Assembly (NCBI GenBank): GCA_015680685.1
Contig: MNCI01004106.1
Location: 146,056-210,055 of the forward strand
DNA: 64,000 bases
Direction: 5' to 3'
From: Gnetum montanum
Lineage: Eukaryota; Streptophyta; Gnetopsida; Gnetales; Gnetaceae
Under the pieces are notes generated by a model, which saw only the letters and a list, made by a program, of their open reading frames with translations, searched no databases and was not told where the DNA came from. The stretch's first letter is position 1. Every line of letters starts with the position of its first letter. The position numbers were made by a program, and so were the translations under genes. Below, piece by piece: positions 47,296 to 58,799 of the stretch.

Positions 47296-48181
47296 TGATA
47301 AGTGGTGGAGCAATCCAACACCCAATCATGCAAGTCATGAGTGTTCACATGTGACCCAATTATAATCCATGAATGGAAAATTTTGATATGCTAATAACTA
47401 AGTTAATCTTGTGATTGCTATCTTCCCACTTTAAACTAGTGAAGTCTAAGTGTATGGTTTAGCTTGTAATGAGGCATATTATAAGTGATGTTGTAGGGCA
47501 AGTAATGCTCCTAAGTATTGACATAGTGAAAGTGAAATTAAGTACTAAGTCTAAGTAATAATAAGTAAGTAAATCTATTCTAGCCAATAGTGATGAGTAT
47601 TGATTCCTGATTCACCGTACATGCCTTGGGCTCATGTAATCGTTACTAGGTTACCAAGTAAGTTCACTACTAAACAAATCAAGTGAGACCACTACTAGGA
47701 CTACTGAACGATTACACTTGAGTGTTCAAAATTAGTCATACTAATTCTACTTTAATAATGTACAAGTGAAAATAAAGTGCTTGAAACATAAAGTATTAAG
47801 CTAGTAAAATGGTAGAAATTATGCTAAGTAAAATAGCAAACTAAGGGAATGCTGCAATGATGGGAAATTGTCTCAATCTTTATTGTCATCACAACTTGTG
47901 CCCAAGTACAACTTGTTCAAATAAAGATACCATTCAACTATGACACATCACACTATATGCATTCACTCTTCTATCACTAATTCTAAGTTCAAGAAATCAA
48001 ACTACAAGAGTTTTGCTACGATAGGAATGAAAAGTTATTGAATTACGTGCCCAAGTGTCATATTTCTAAGGGTGCATAGATCTCGAGACATCGTATCAAG
48101 TGTTGTGACATTGTATCAATGACATCATTGATATTAAGTCATTGTTACAATTTTTCATTAAGATAAATTTTAACTTTATTA
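47296..48181 (-). repeat. 5' LTR of element E
   Basis: 886 bp, TGATAAG...CTTTATTA (the final CA is now TA). A TATA-like sequence lies near 48060-48070 on the minus strand. Beyond it, at 48115-48132, is the perfect dyad ATCAATGACATCATTGAT. The flank GTATG follows. Confidence 0.85.
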
Positions 48182-48186
48182 GTATG

Positions 48187-48534
48187 TGACCTATTTTTTG
48201 AGGCCAATATGCTCAATGACTACCATGATATGACATTGGTTTTAAATTCATCATCCACATGCACCAATGATAGTGATACATTATCTTTGATTTGTATGAT
48301 TATGTAAATTAGAAGATGACACATGGCATCCATCATAAGATGTGTTTTGATGTTCTCCCACTTAAAGACTAAACAGTCAACTTCATAATATGGAGGATTA
48401 AGCACCAATGAGATCGCATAAACATGGAGTTGAATGTTTGAAGACACCATCATGGATTATAGCACCTCATCCAATAACAAAAAATGTTCCTTTGAATTGA
48501 AAATGAGGTCAAAGTAGTAAATATTTTTCCCTTT
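48187..48534 (-). pseudogene. Protease of element I, 5' part
   Basis: The minus-strand sequence leading into the E insertion site. The open frame at 48220-48453 covers part of it. The catalytic triad was not clearly identified, perhaps because of frame decay. The gene continues at 32730 on the other side of E. Confidence 0.5.
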
Positions 48535-51060
48535 TTACTTCATGGAAGTGATAATTTGGGGCATAGCCTTATTTCTAGAAGTTTGATTTTTGGAAGCTGG
48601 TATAGGGAAAACAACATTTAATATGGTTGGTGAAGTTGAGATGAAAATGGGAGTAGGAGGGTTTTCATTTGATGCATCTTGGACTGAAAATTTCTTTTTA
48701 TTTAACCTACCATTCATTTCCTTCTCTTTCCTATTATCATTAGTTGTTGCCTCCTTTTGAGCCCTTGTGAGGATTCTACTAGGTGAAGTAGGGGTAGTAA
48801 GTAAGGGAGGGTCTTATGACTTGGGTGGAGAGAAAGGATGATATGGTAGACACATATTATAAGGCAAGATAGGAGGATAATAATAGGGTGAGTAATTGTG
48901 GGAACTTTGTTCCTTAGGGGAGAGGTAGGATAAAGAAAGTATACAGAGATGACATAGAAACTTCATCATAGTAAGGAATCATATCACTGACTAATGGAGT
49001 CCTTCATATCTTCTAGAAAGAAGGGACATTGGCATCATTCCAAGGGATATTAATTACAAAATTCTTCTTAGGTCTTTATAGGATCAAATAAGAGTTGAGG
49101 GAGGTTGGTAGTAGGAGGAATCCATTTGGACAATAAAGGAAGCATATGGGGGATTTTCTTTGGGTTCTAGGTGGAAGAATGAAATTTTCCTTGAATGGAA
49201 ATTTAGAGGATCTTGATAAATTTACATGTTTTGATTACTGGTTTGGATGAGATTATTGAACATGATTGCTTCTTTTTCTACCAATGCCTAAATATCATCT
49301 TTAAGGATGTTATAATCCTTAGCATCATGGCCCAATGTATCATGATAGTAGAAAAACTTATTGGGATTATACCACTTAGGAATAGTTGGCTTTCCTTCCA
49401 TGCATTGGAAAGTATTAATGACCAAGGTTTGAAGCCTTTTGATTCATGCCCTTATTTATCCTAAAACCTACTTAGGCATTATGTGTCCATCCTTCACTAG
49501 CATGTTGTATAGTTTCATGTAAGTTACTGGAAATTTATGGTACTTGGAAAAGTATTTTTGTGATTTTCTTGATTTATTTCCATTATTAAACATGTTTTAC
49601 CCATTAGTGATAGGCTTCATATTAGAGTTCTTGTTCTTGTTCTCATTATTACCTTCACCTATTGATGATGAACCTACCATAGTTTGGTTCACCAAAGTTA
49701 CTATCTAACGAATATCTTGGATGTACTTGTCCTTACCTACTACTTTATTTGCTTTATTTTTGAAGATGAGCCACTCTAGATCATTGCATTGAATGGCCAC
49801 CTCCTCAATGTGATTAGCAAAGGTGATTACATCATGGAGGCTAATTGGCCTGGGATAGACCAACTTCCCTCTAATATCATCTTTGACATCCTCTTGAAAA
49901 ATGTCTAACAGCTAGGCATCAAGTAATTGATTTGCAAGCTCCATGATTATTGATGTCCACCTAAAGTTGAACTTGAAGATAGATTCATTCAAAGTGTGTT
50001 TGATTGCTAGGAGCTTTTACAAAGTACCACCCTTAGTAATATTGTACTTGAACCTCTCCACAAAGATGAAGAAGAGTTTTTCTAAGAAGATGATAGATCT
50101 AAGGGAGGAATGATATGTGTCATTCAAGTGCTTTACCAATAAAGGTGTTGGAAATAATCTAAGAATGGTACAAGGATAATTAACCAGAAGCATGCATTCA
50201 TTACAGAAGATAATGACTTGGTTTACAAAATCATATTCTCCATTATACTTAGTAAAATTTGGTAATGCAAGTCCTTGGTAAACTTAAGAAAGAGGAATCA
50301 AAGGACTAATGGGATTGATAAGAAGGTGTGTAATAGAGACGGCAGGACTACCCCCATGCAATGCTATAACTTTTCTCTTTTGGTCTTTGTACCTCTAAAG
50401 CCTAGATTTGAGGTATTTTAGCAAGAGTATTAATTTAGGTGGAACACTAGGAATTAACAGAACTATAACATTATCCAAAATGGAATTGTAAGAGGATAAA
50501 ATATGTTATGATAGTATAATGGCTAATAGGAAAATTTGAGGTGCAGTATACTAGTACACATGTTGCACAAGTGGAACAAATGGTAGTGATACTTGCACTA
50601 GTTGAGTTTGTGGCATATGTGATATTGGTTAGAAAGGGTTTAACATTAAATTAGGATTTGAAACATGGGATGATAGATTTATAGCATTTTTTTTTCAAAA
50701 GAGATTGTATGTGGGTGACATACTAGTTAATGGTGAAATTATGATAGGCAAGTTAATTTAAGTAGGTAGTGAGATAGAAATATTTCATGGTTCAAGCATT
50801 GAAAAAGGGTTTGAGAAGCTAATGAGATTCATGAACTATGTGATGGAAGCCTTTATGGATGAAAAGTATTCGTATAAAGAGTAACATGAGGAGGCTCTTC
50901 TTCATCATCATCATGAAAATTAATATCTTTACTTTGCTCACTCTATTCATCATGGAACTAGAAATTCTAGCTTCTAAAATTAATGTTGGGGTTCCTAATG
51001 AGATGTTCCCTAATATCATTTGTCATGGCTTGTATTTTGTCACTAGAAAGTAAATATTTT
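48535..51060 (-). pseudogene. Gag of element I
   Basis: Minus-strand gag of Tat type. The capsid part near 50270-49990 shows ALPNFTKYNGEYD and FVERFKYNITKGG, matching FTKYNGEGDPN and FVNHFKYNL of H. Near 49360-49300 YYHDTLGHDAKDYNILKDDI corresponds to the knuckle and the conserved C-x-x-LK-x-x-I block, with Cys residues lost. The rest is a variable linker with many stops. The N-terminal start is uncertain; a Met near 51019 is possible. Confidence 0.7.
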
Positions 51061-51491
51061 TCAAGTGTGACTTGTTCAAACTAGGTAAGCTCAATGGGTT
51101 GTTTTGAATTGGGCAAGAAATGTTCCAAACCATTAGCTTCCTCATATCCAACTATCCTCTTTATTTCATTCTCAGGTAACATGATGCTTAGTTCCATTTT
51201 TGTGCATGTAACTTTGTAGTCATGCTATGTCATGGGTGCTGTAAGTACCTAAGCTTTCTGCATTTCTATCATCTTATGAACCTAAGAGTCCTAGGAGGAG
51301 TCAAATCCTTACCCTATCATGGTATCAAAAAGAGTATCTTGCAAAAACTTAGAAAAAGAAATAAGTATCAAGTACAAATGGAAACAGGAAATAAAACAAA
51401 GTAAAAATACTCAAAGTGAGAACAATTATAAGCTTTGGAAAGCACATATAGGTTACTAGGTGCTTACATTTAAGATACTAGAAATCCCATT
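51061..51491 (-). other. Leader of element I
   Basis: AT-rich sequence between gag and the primer site. No coding content is seen. Confidence 0.45.
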
Positions 51492-51510
51492 GGTCCTTTC
51501 TCTAGTGCCA
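51492..51510 (-). other. Primer-binding site of element I
   Basis: The minus strand reads TGGCACTAGAGAAAGGACC, a decayed form of the element G site TGGCGCTAGAAGGAGGGCC. Confidence 0.7.
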
Positions 51511-51514
51511 AAAA

Positions 51515-53307
51515 TGGTCTTGTAGAAATTCTCTTTTTATTTCTACAAGGATACCTTCATGATATAAGTATTTGGTTACTTAGCATGTGGTTGTAAATGA
51601 TCTTCAGATCAATGTAATCCTTAATAAATCAATGATTATGAAATTAAGGATCATGAATCCTCTAATCAAATACAAAGTTGGCCTACCACACACAAACTAG
51701 GAATGGTAGGAAAATATGAAAAATTGAAGTTTTTTAATGTTAAAATGACCATGTGTAAAATCATTGAAAAAATGACCAAGTATAGATTCTTGAAAAATAA
51801 ACTAAGTGTAGAATCAGTTGGGAATGTTAAAATAAAAATGAAGTGTAAAGTATAAATAAAGAACATAAAATATTTTAAAAACTATATTTTTTACATGAGA
51901 TAAATGGTTTTGATTTTCTCTCTAAGCAATGAAATTTTTACATTGAAAAATGACTAAGTATAAAATGCTAAAAATTTGATTAAGTAGAGAATTCAATGTA
52001 AGAAATAGAAGAAAATCAAAGTATAGAATATGAGCAAACAAACATAAACTAACAAATGTGAAATGTATCTATATGAGGGAAAGGTCACAAATTCTTTCTT
52101 AAAAAATAAAATGTTCTATTTTTGAGTTAAAATGTTTGCCTTCTATGGAGGGCCAAACTACAAATGATGGGAGAGAGAAAAATGTGAATGTAATCGAATT
52201 GATGAAAGAAGCTCAGCTCTTGAGAAAAATATAGATTTGAAGGATGGAATTAAATCTTTGAAGGATTAGATAATGGATGAATAAGTTGTAGATACAATCC
52301 ACAATTAATTCTTGGCTAAAATAAGGCTATTTTGGCCAAGGTTCCTATTACTGATGTAGGAGTTAAAAAAAAATCAAACTTTAGAAAGCAACATGGAAAC
52401 CTAAAATTCTATCTTTGGAAATGATGCAAAAGGTTCAGAGGCTTTGAAGCTAGCTAAGAAGCATGTGGACGTTGTAGTGGTAGTAGGTGCTTATGCTCTT
52501 GATCTCTCAAAATTTGACAATGCTCTTAAATCTCAAAAAATCCAACCAAATCTCAAAACATCTAACTAAATCTCCAAAAATATAACTTGAATCTTGTGTT
52601 TTGAACTTTTATTTATAGGCTTGGATTTGCCAAATTTTACTTAGGATTTCCAAAAATGAACTTGGATTTAAGTGTACCTTGTCATCAAGTTCATAAATAG
52701 TAAGTTCAGTCTTTCAATTTCAACATCCACTGTCAATCTTTCTTTTGACATCAATTCTAGCTTTTGATGTTCAACATCAGCTAGCACTTTGACATCAAAT
52801 ATTAATCACAATTAGAAAAATTTTGAGCTACATCATCCCCAATTCTTAGAAAAATTTTGAGTGGTGTCAATCATACTTAGAAAAATTTTGATGATGGAGT
52901 TCGAGCTCCAACACTTAGAAAAATTTTGATGTTGAAGCTCTAGCTCCAACACTTAGAAAAATTTTGACATTGAAGCTCTAGCTCTAATACTTAAAAGAAT
53001 ATTCAACTATGCTTGCTCCAATACTTAGAAAAATTTTTGAATCATGCCAGCTTTAATACTTTAAAAAATTCTAACACCAAAGCTACAACAATTGGAAATA
53101 TTTGGACTTTGGAGTTTTTCAATGATCATAGCAGATTGAGTCCATATGTTAGATTATAAACTTATATAGTTCCCAAAAACCCCTAGGAGCTAAGAACGTG
53201 CCATGTGATGATGTATTTCAAGGATTTGATGGTCAAATCCTTGTGGAATGATATTGAAATCACACTTACTTTTTATTCAAAATGAATCAAAAAAAGTAAG
53301 TACAACA
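51515..53307 (-). repeat. 5' LTR of element I
   Basis: 1793 bp, homologous to 24948-26851, ending GTACAACA on the plus strand. The TATA box CTATAAATAA (minus strand) lies near 52609-52618. Between it and the LTR end, about 52690-53090, are seven or eight copies of an AACACTTAGAAAAATTTTGA-like word with alternating GACATCAA/TTGATGTT pieces. Confidence 0.82.
52609..52618 (-). promoter_or_regulatory. TATA box of the element I LTR
   Basis: CTATAAATAA on the minus strand, in a context (plus-strand TTTATTTATAGGCTTGG) close to that of the A/B LTRs. Confidence 0.6.
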
Positions 53308-54182
53308 AGGATCATATACACTCGTTATTGTAGAGTAGTGTTGGTGTGGCTAGAGACTCATGGTTGATTGTCTATGTTAATATGATTCCTACGTTACTAT
53401 GCTTATATGTGTGTGAAGTACTAAGCCTATGTAGATTGCTCAATGTATCCCATGCCTCTTCTACAACACATCATCGAATCACCTATCTACAAGGTACATG
53501 TAAAGACTCTCACTTAGTTTTGTACTAACCTCCTTTATGTGCAAGTAATAAAGTTAGGAGCATAGGAGATCAATAGGTATCAAGGATATGATGAAAGCTT
53601 TAAGTCTATATTTTTCTCTTTCCTTCTACATATAACCATGAGAGAGATGGATTTTTTTGCTAGTGGTTTTGTTCTAGACATTCCATGACCTATAGTTAGC
53701 TAGTATAGTGTAGTTATTGTATATATTTGTAATATGTAAGTATGCTAGTACTTTGAGGCTATTAGACTGATTAGTTAGATTAATGCTTATGCTTGATGGC
53801 TATCTTAGATATGGATTTTCTTGTTTATATCTATATATAGTCATATATGTGTGCTTATTCCATGCTTTTTGTTATGTTATGCATGAGATTTTAATGGAGT
53901 GGTTTATAACTTTCTACTGTGTTGATTTGATCCACTTTCTACTTATGTCCATTGTCTCTAATGTTTTTATTTGATTATAGTTTCCACCTAAGCTTGGCTT
54001 GATTTGGACACATGGGATATTACACAAACCATGGGAGGGTGTTAGAACTTGAAAATTTTTTAATAATATTTATCCCAAACATATCTTTAGATCTCTTGGT
54101 GTATGCTATCTATGGATGATATTGCATTAGTGAATATAACTCAAGAATATATTACTTTTAAACTAGAAAAGTGGAGGCATGT
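53308..54182. other. Spacer between elements I and F, no gene seen
   Basis: AT-rich sequence. Plus-strand frames at 53346-53528 and 53783-53974 are short and match nothing I recognise. The flank of I begins AGGAT. Confidence 0.4.
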
Positions 54183-55520
54183 TGATGAGTGAGTAGCATA
54201 CCCAACATCCAATCATACAGTTAACAAGAATTATGGTAGAATATGTTGCAATTTCTGGATATGCTAGCAATAGCGCTTAGCATCACTAAGTAATCATAGA
54301 TCATTTTCTTCATATATATAGTTAAGTCAAGATAAGATGTATGATAATGGATGTTGCATTAATCATGTTCTAAGCTATATAAAACATAGTAAAATTATAT
54401 CTAATTACTAGTTAACTAATACAAGTAATAAATCCTAATCTAGCATATAAGATGATTTCTTAATCCTCAAATTACCATCACATTCTTGGATATTTATCTT
54501 CACCATTGGGATTACCAAACTAGTATATTGTTTAGAATACGAAGTGTCTAGTTGTTAAGCTAACATGAGTTTAATACTCAAGATTAATGTTGTAGCCTAC
54601 TCCTGACACCAGAAAGAATTATTGACCCTCATTCTAGCACCAATTAAAAGACTACTATGGTGGAATAAAAAATAAATGTGTAATAGAGCAATAGCTTTTT
54701 AATTAAACTCATTTTAGGTGGTTTCTATTCTTTGGTACCACCAAGGCACATATGCCCCCAAATAGACTTTGTTGGTAAATGAGCTAATGTAACGAATTGT
54801 AAATAATTACAAAAATCCATTTACAAGACAAGAAAATAAATTTAAGAAATTTTTGTTTTATATATATTTAATTATCTATCTTTTTCATATATATCTTAAC
54901 ATAAATCAAGAAATTGAATAGCTCTACCACACATCTAGCCTTGAATATTGCAACATATACATATAGTAAATGGCTAGTTCTATAGAAAAAGCCAATCTTA
55001 AATTCTAAGCTATCTACTAGCTAACTTCTTGAAACAAGATCACAAAAGCTTTAATAAATAAAGTGGGAAACTAAGGAAAGCATAATTATTCATAAAGCTT
55101 AGAACCATACAAAGATGATAATATTTCTATGCTAAACTAATTAAGGACTGAAACTTACTGGAGCTATGTAATTAGAGTAACAAAAATAAGATAAACCTTA
55201 GCTTCGTAGAGAAAATAACCTATTCCAAAACTAGCAATCCATTAATATGTAACTATGTAATACCAACACGAAACAAAATAGAAAATGCTAATCAACTAAA
55301 AATAATAATCTAAGAAATAAAAACTAAAAGAGATAGATGAAACCTACTAAAAATTCCATTACAAAAAATTATTTACAATTTGATTCTTCAAAAATTCCTA
55401 GCCCAAAAAATCCCTAAAAAGATCCCCTTTTACAATTCTACTCTAGGCTTTATATAGTAGACTCAAGGCAGTTACAATGGCTATAGAATTTATAGTTATA
55501 ATCTCCTTGTATTGTCCTCA
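54183..55520 (-). repeat. 3' LTR of element F, with an internal insertion
   Basis: It begins TGATGAGTGAG and follows the E LTR (CCCAACATCCAATCATACAG and so on) to about 54595, then again from about 55015 (CTTGAAACAAGATC...). The roughly 420 bp between do not match E and contain a Tat-type primer-site-like sequence at 54625-54645. A TATA-like CTATATAAAG lies on the minus strand near 55448-55457. The right end is approximate. Confidence 0.6.
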
Positions 55521-58479
55521 TATAACTGCAATTCGTTGGCTAACTATTTAGCTTCCTGGTAGATTTTCTTCATTTTTTGCACTTGGTGCTCTTCCATGAC
55601 CAATTGTTATGATAGTTTTCCATGATTAATAAGAGTCTTGATATCCTAATTCATTGAATCTAGCTTAGAGCTATCAAGCTTTCTAATTATTTCTTCCACA
55701 CTATCCTTTCCAAAGCTTGATAAGGTCATTAAGTTATTTATTTTAACTAAAGAAACTCCTATAGCATAACAAACCTATTCGAATTCTAGCTTCTTTTAAG
55801 TAGTTTCACACATGATGCCTATAGTAGCCATCATCATTGAGTCAAGGAAGCTTTGCTTATGCTAGAGTAGTTACTCTTTTTTATTTATAGCTTGTTTATA
55901 TAATCCATGAATCCTTTCTTCTATCTTTGTGAATATGGATTTCTTCTCTTTCATCTTTGTAATCTCCTCTCTTATCTCTTTCATCCATTCCTTGCCATAC
56001 TCCATCTGAGTAATTATTTCCTTAAAACTCAAAAGGGAAAGATGAGTGTAACCTAGAAATTTTCCTTTACTAGTTTGTTCTAGTTCAGACTTTATTATAG
56101 CTAGCCTTTCTTTCAACTAGGCTATTACTTAGTATATATTTTTTAGTAATGATTCTTTGATAGTTACCATTGCTCTGAGTTATTCATTCTCCTCTTTTAG
56201 GTTCTTCATTTTTCCTCATAGCTTAGACATTTCCTACTCATGTTGTAGCAAAAACTCTTGTAACTTAGATATTTGATTAGCTATTATTTATCCCATATCC
56301 TTAATCAGCGTAGCTATGGTATCTAACATCTCCCCATGTAACATTGTAAGATTTTGCTTTCGTATTTTTGGATCATCTTCCTTGTACTGAAAAATGGCAT
56401 TGGATTCTATCTCAAGTATAGTAGGAAGCTTCTTCCTTAGTATAATTCTAGCCTTTTTTTCTTTAATTTCAAATTATCAAGTTGTTCCTTTCATTAAATA
56501 GCCAAAGGAGAATGTAAGAGCCAAAGATGAACTTTTCCCTTCTTTTTGTTATTGTTGTTGAAGCTCTAGAAGTTACTTTTGTTACTGTTGTTTTATAAGT
56601 TTTTTTTTTTCCAATGATTGTTGCTACTAAAGATCCTTTAGCCTTTGTTGTTTCAATTTTTTTTATTGTTCTTTCTCTATCCATACTCAATCGATTCTGG
56701 ACTTGCTTATGACCCTTACTCTAGCATATTCTTCTTCATTGAGAAGAAATATTTCATCAAGCATAGTGCTTTTTGGATCTAGAAACTTCCATGAGAAATA
56801 ATTCTTTTCCATTATTCTTAGATTCTCTTTTGAAAAATATTTGGCTAGAGGATCCTTGTTATCCTTCATTCATATGCAAACTTTAATCACTGGAGTATCA
56901 AAAGCTAAGGCCAACAACTTCATTGACAGGCTTTTCATTAGCTGTAATGAAACTTCCTCCTTGGCCTAGTTAACCTCTTTATCAAAATCTTTAAGATAGA
57001 CCATGTCAATAATATTTGGCTAATGAACATTCCTAGTCTTTGCTATTGAATAAATTCTTTTCTAAGCTAAAGGAAAACTGCACTGCTCCTTGTACCTTCT
57101 GATCATAGTCCTTAAATGACTAGAATTGGTGAACTTCCAAAAGCTAAATTTAAATTGAAAAACCTCTCTATGCTTATAGTCATGTCTACGGGGGCTTTTC
57201 CACATTTTTATCATACCTCTAGTGTAGCTAGATATTGATCTACAAACCTAGGTAGCTTGAAAGCTATGCCCTCAAATCTTGCTATTAAAATCTATGTGTA
57301 GTGAGCATGAAGAAAGATGGCTCCATGACATTTTTCCCTGATTTTTTTTTATTATTTGCTAGTCAACCATTAATGGAAAAATCCATAAAATCAACTTGAT
57401 CACATGAGGATAAATACAATTCATTAAGAATTCTAAAGACTATGCATCAAAGAAGCTCCTTTGATAGATGACTAGGAACAAATCATATAAGAGATCCTCT
57501 AATTAGGCTCTTTTCTACAAAGAATAACCTACAATAATGGGAGTTTTCCTCTTTAGCTTAGAGACCTCTCTTAATAGGAAATCCAATAAAAATTAGCTGA
57601 GGCTTAACTGGGCCATTACCCCTCAATGTCAAACAAATTCTTTTGTAGAGCATCATTCATGAATTGGACAGCGAAAAAATATTTATTATTCTCTAAAGCT
57701 ATCTAGGCCTAAACACATAAATTTGAAATAGTATTTATTTCATAGCTAGAAAAATATTTAAGGTAGAGATGAAGATTCATTGGAGAAACCTGAACTTTAA
57801 AGCCTTTAGAATGGCATTTCTATATCCCCATGCTTTTCAAAGTTAACTAGAGGTAGCCTAATGGCTTTCCTTGACTCTGGGTGGCTTCAAAGCCTTTCAC
57901 TAAGCACTTATTCATTATACTGGTAGGCCTCAATCTCTGTAATATCTAGATCAATCAATCTATAGGGCTCATATGATTTCTTAACACTAATATCAATGAA
58001 GTGCTCAGTGTTTCCTCTAAACCATAGTTTGTCCTTCTCATAAAATGTCTCTGCTACTAGATGATTCAGGACATCTTGGATTAGGTTTTTCATAGACCTA
58101 AAACCAAGCTTGTGCATCCTTTTTTTCTCATAAATCTCATGCCATTGTTCCATTGATTTCACTGAGTGCAAACGTGACTTCCTTATTAGATCATGATCTA
58201 CATTAAAATTGAAAAAGTTGGCTTCCTATACATTCAACTCTAGGTGCACAACATCAATCCATTGATGGAGTTGATAAATCTTTAGATTATATTCTTGTAG
58301 ATACTATAAAATGTAAAGGTTTAAACATCTTGAAATTTTTGAGGAGCCTTCTCTTTTTCCTTGTGTGACATATTGTTCTTCTTTAGAACTTGAAGCTTTT
58401 CTATAGCATTAATAGTAGCTCTATATTCTACTCTGTTCTAATTCTCAACTCCACTTTAGTCTTTGGCTTTGTATGTCAT
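55521..58479 (-). pseudogene. ORF3 of element F: unrecognised coiled-coil protein
   Basis: A decayed coding region of about 980 codons on the minus strand. A possible start is at 58479 (MTYKAKD). The best open parts are 57908-58171 (MHSVKSMEQWHEIYEKKRMH..., globular, acidic end), 56687-56869 (DPLAKYFSKENLRIMEKNYF), 56469-56690 (Lys/Thr-rich) and 55871-56116 (coiled-coil with KEWMKEIREEITKMKEKK). The tail reads MEEHQVQKMKKIYQEAK, comparable to the MEEEKLQALLNKYQ end of ORF3 in E. Overall order (globular part, linker, coiled coil, LTR) is as in E. The family is not recognised. Confidence 0.58.
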
Positions 58480-58799
58480 GGTTATGCATTTGAAATATGC
58501 TCAAATCTCATTCTTTAATGCTCAAATCCTTGTTTTTAAATTCTCTTACTAGAAACTAGTTGTGTAATGCATTTTTTACAGGCCTTAATTTTTTTGAGCT
58601 ATTTCATTTAAGGTGTAAAAATTTTAAAATCTTGTCCAACATTAGCTTATGTAACTATTATTAGGGTTTTTTGTAACGTTGATTTTAAGCCCTATGAGTT
58701 AACTTTATAATAGGTTTTGATGTAGTGAAATGAATTCAAGGTTCTTCTCTAAATTGATCCTATGATATGCTATACCCTTTTGCTAAGCTAGATTAAAAA
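58480..58799. other. Spacer, no gene seen
   Basis: AT-rich sequence upstream (in element sense) of the extra ORF of F. It marks where F is truncated. Confidence 0.35.

Larger units (their letters stand above)
32731..48181 (-). mobile_element. Element E: gag-protease element with an extra ORF, nested in I
   Basis: A minus-strand relative of A and B. The order is 5' LTR (47296-48181), tRNA-Asp-like primer site, gag, protease, non-coding region, a large extra ORF (41483-38722) and 3' LTR (38485-32731, split by D). It is flanked by a perfect duplication GTATG (32726-32730 and 48182-48186). Without D it is about 10.6 kb. No RT or integrase was found. It lies inside the protease of element I. Confidence 0.87.
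24948..53307 (-). mobile_element. Element I: Tat-type gypsy element with E (and D) inserted
   Basis: The order on the minus strand is 5' LTR (51515-53307), primer site, gag, protease interrupted by element E, RT, RNase H, integrase, purine tract and 3' LTR (24948-26851). Without E the element is about 12.9 kb. All genes are broken by stops, and the RT active site is changed. The Tat assignment rests on the gag/protease motifs and the integrase C-terminus ending LKKYYI. The tail of a second unit, H, follows the 3' LTR. Confidence 0.82.
54183..58479 (-). mobile_element. Element F: 5'-truncated relative of E
   Basis: A minus-strand remnant made of a 3' LTR (about 54183-55520) and an extra ORF (58479-about 55521). 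Gag, protease and the 5' LTR are missing; sequence beyond 58479 is unrelated. It supports the gene order seen in E, with the extra ORF directly in front of the 3' LTR. Confidence 0.7.

Noticed and set aside
53346-53528. Possible Copia-like RT/RNase H piece (LQGT...)
   Set aside because: Only a few residues resemble the family motif; there is no supporting neighbour.
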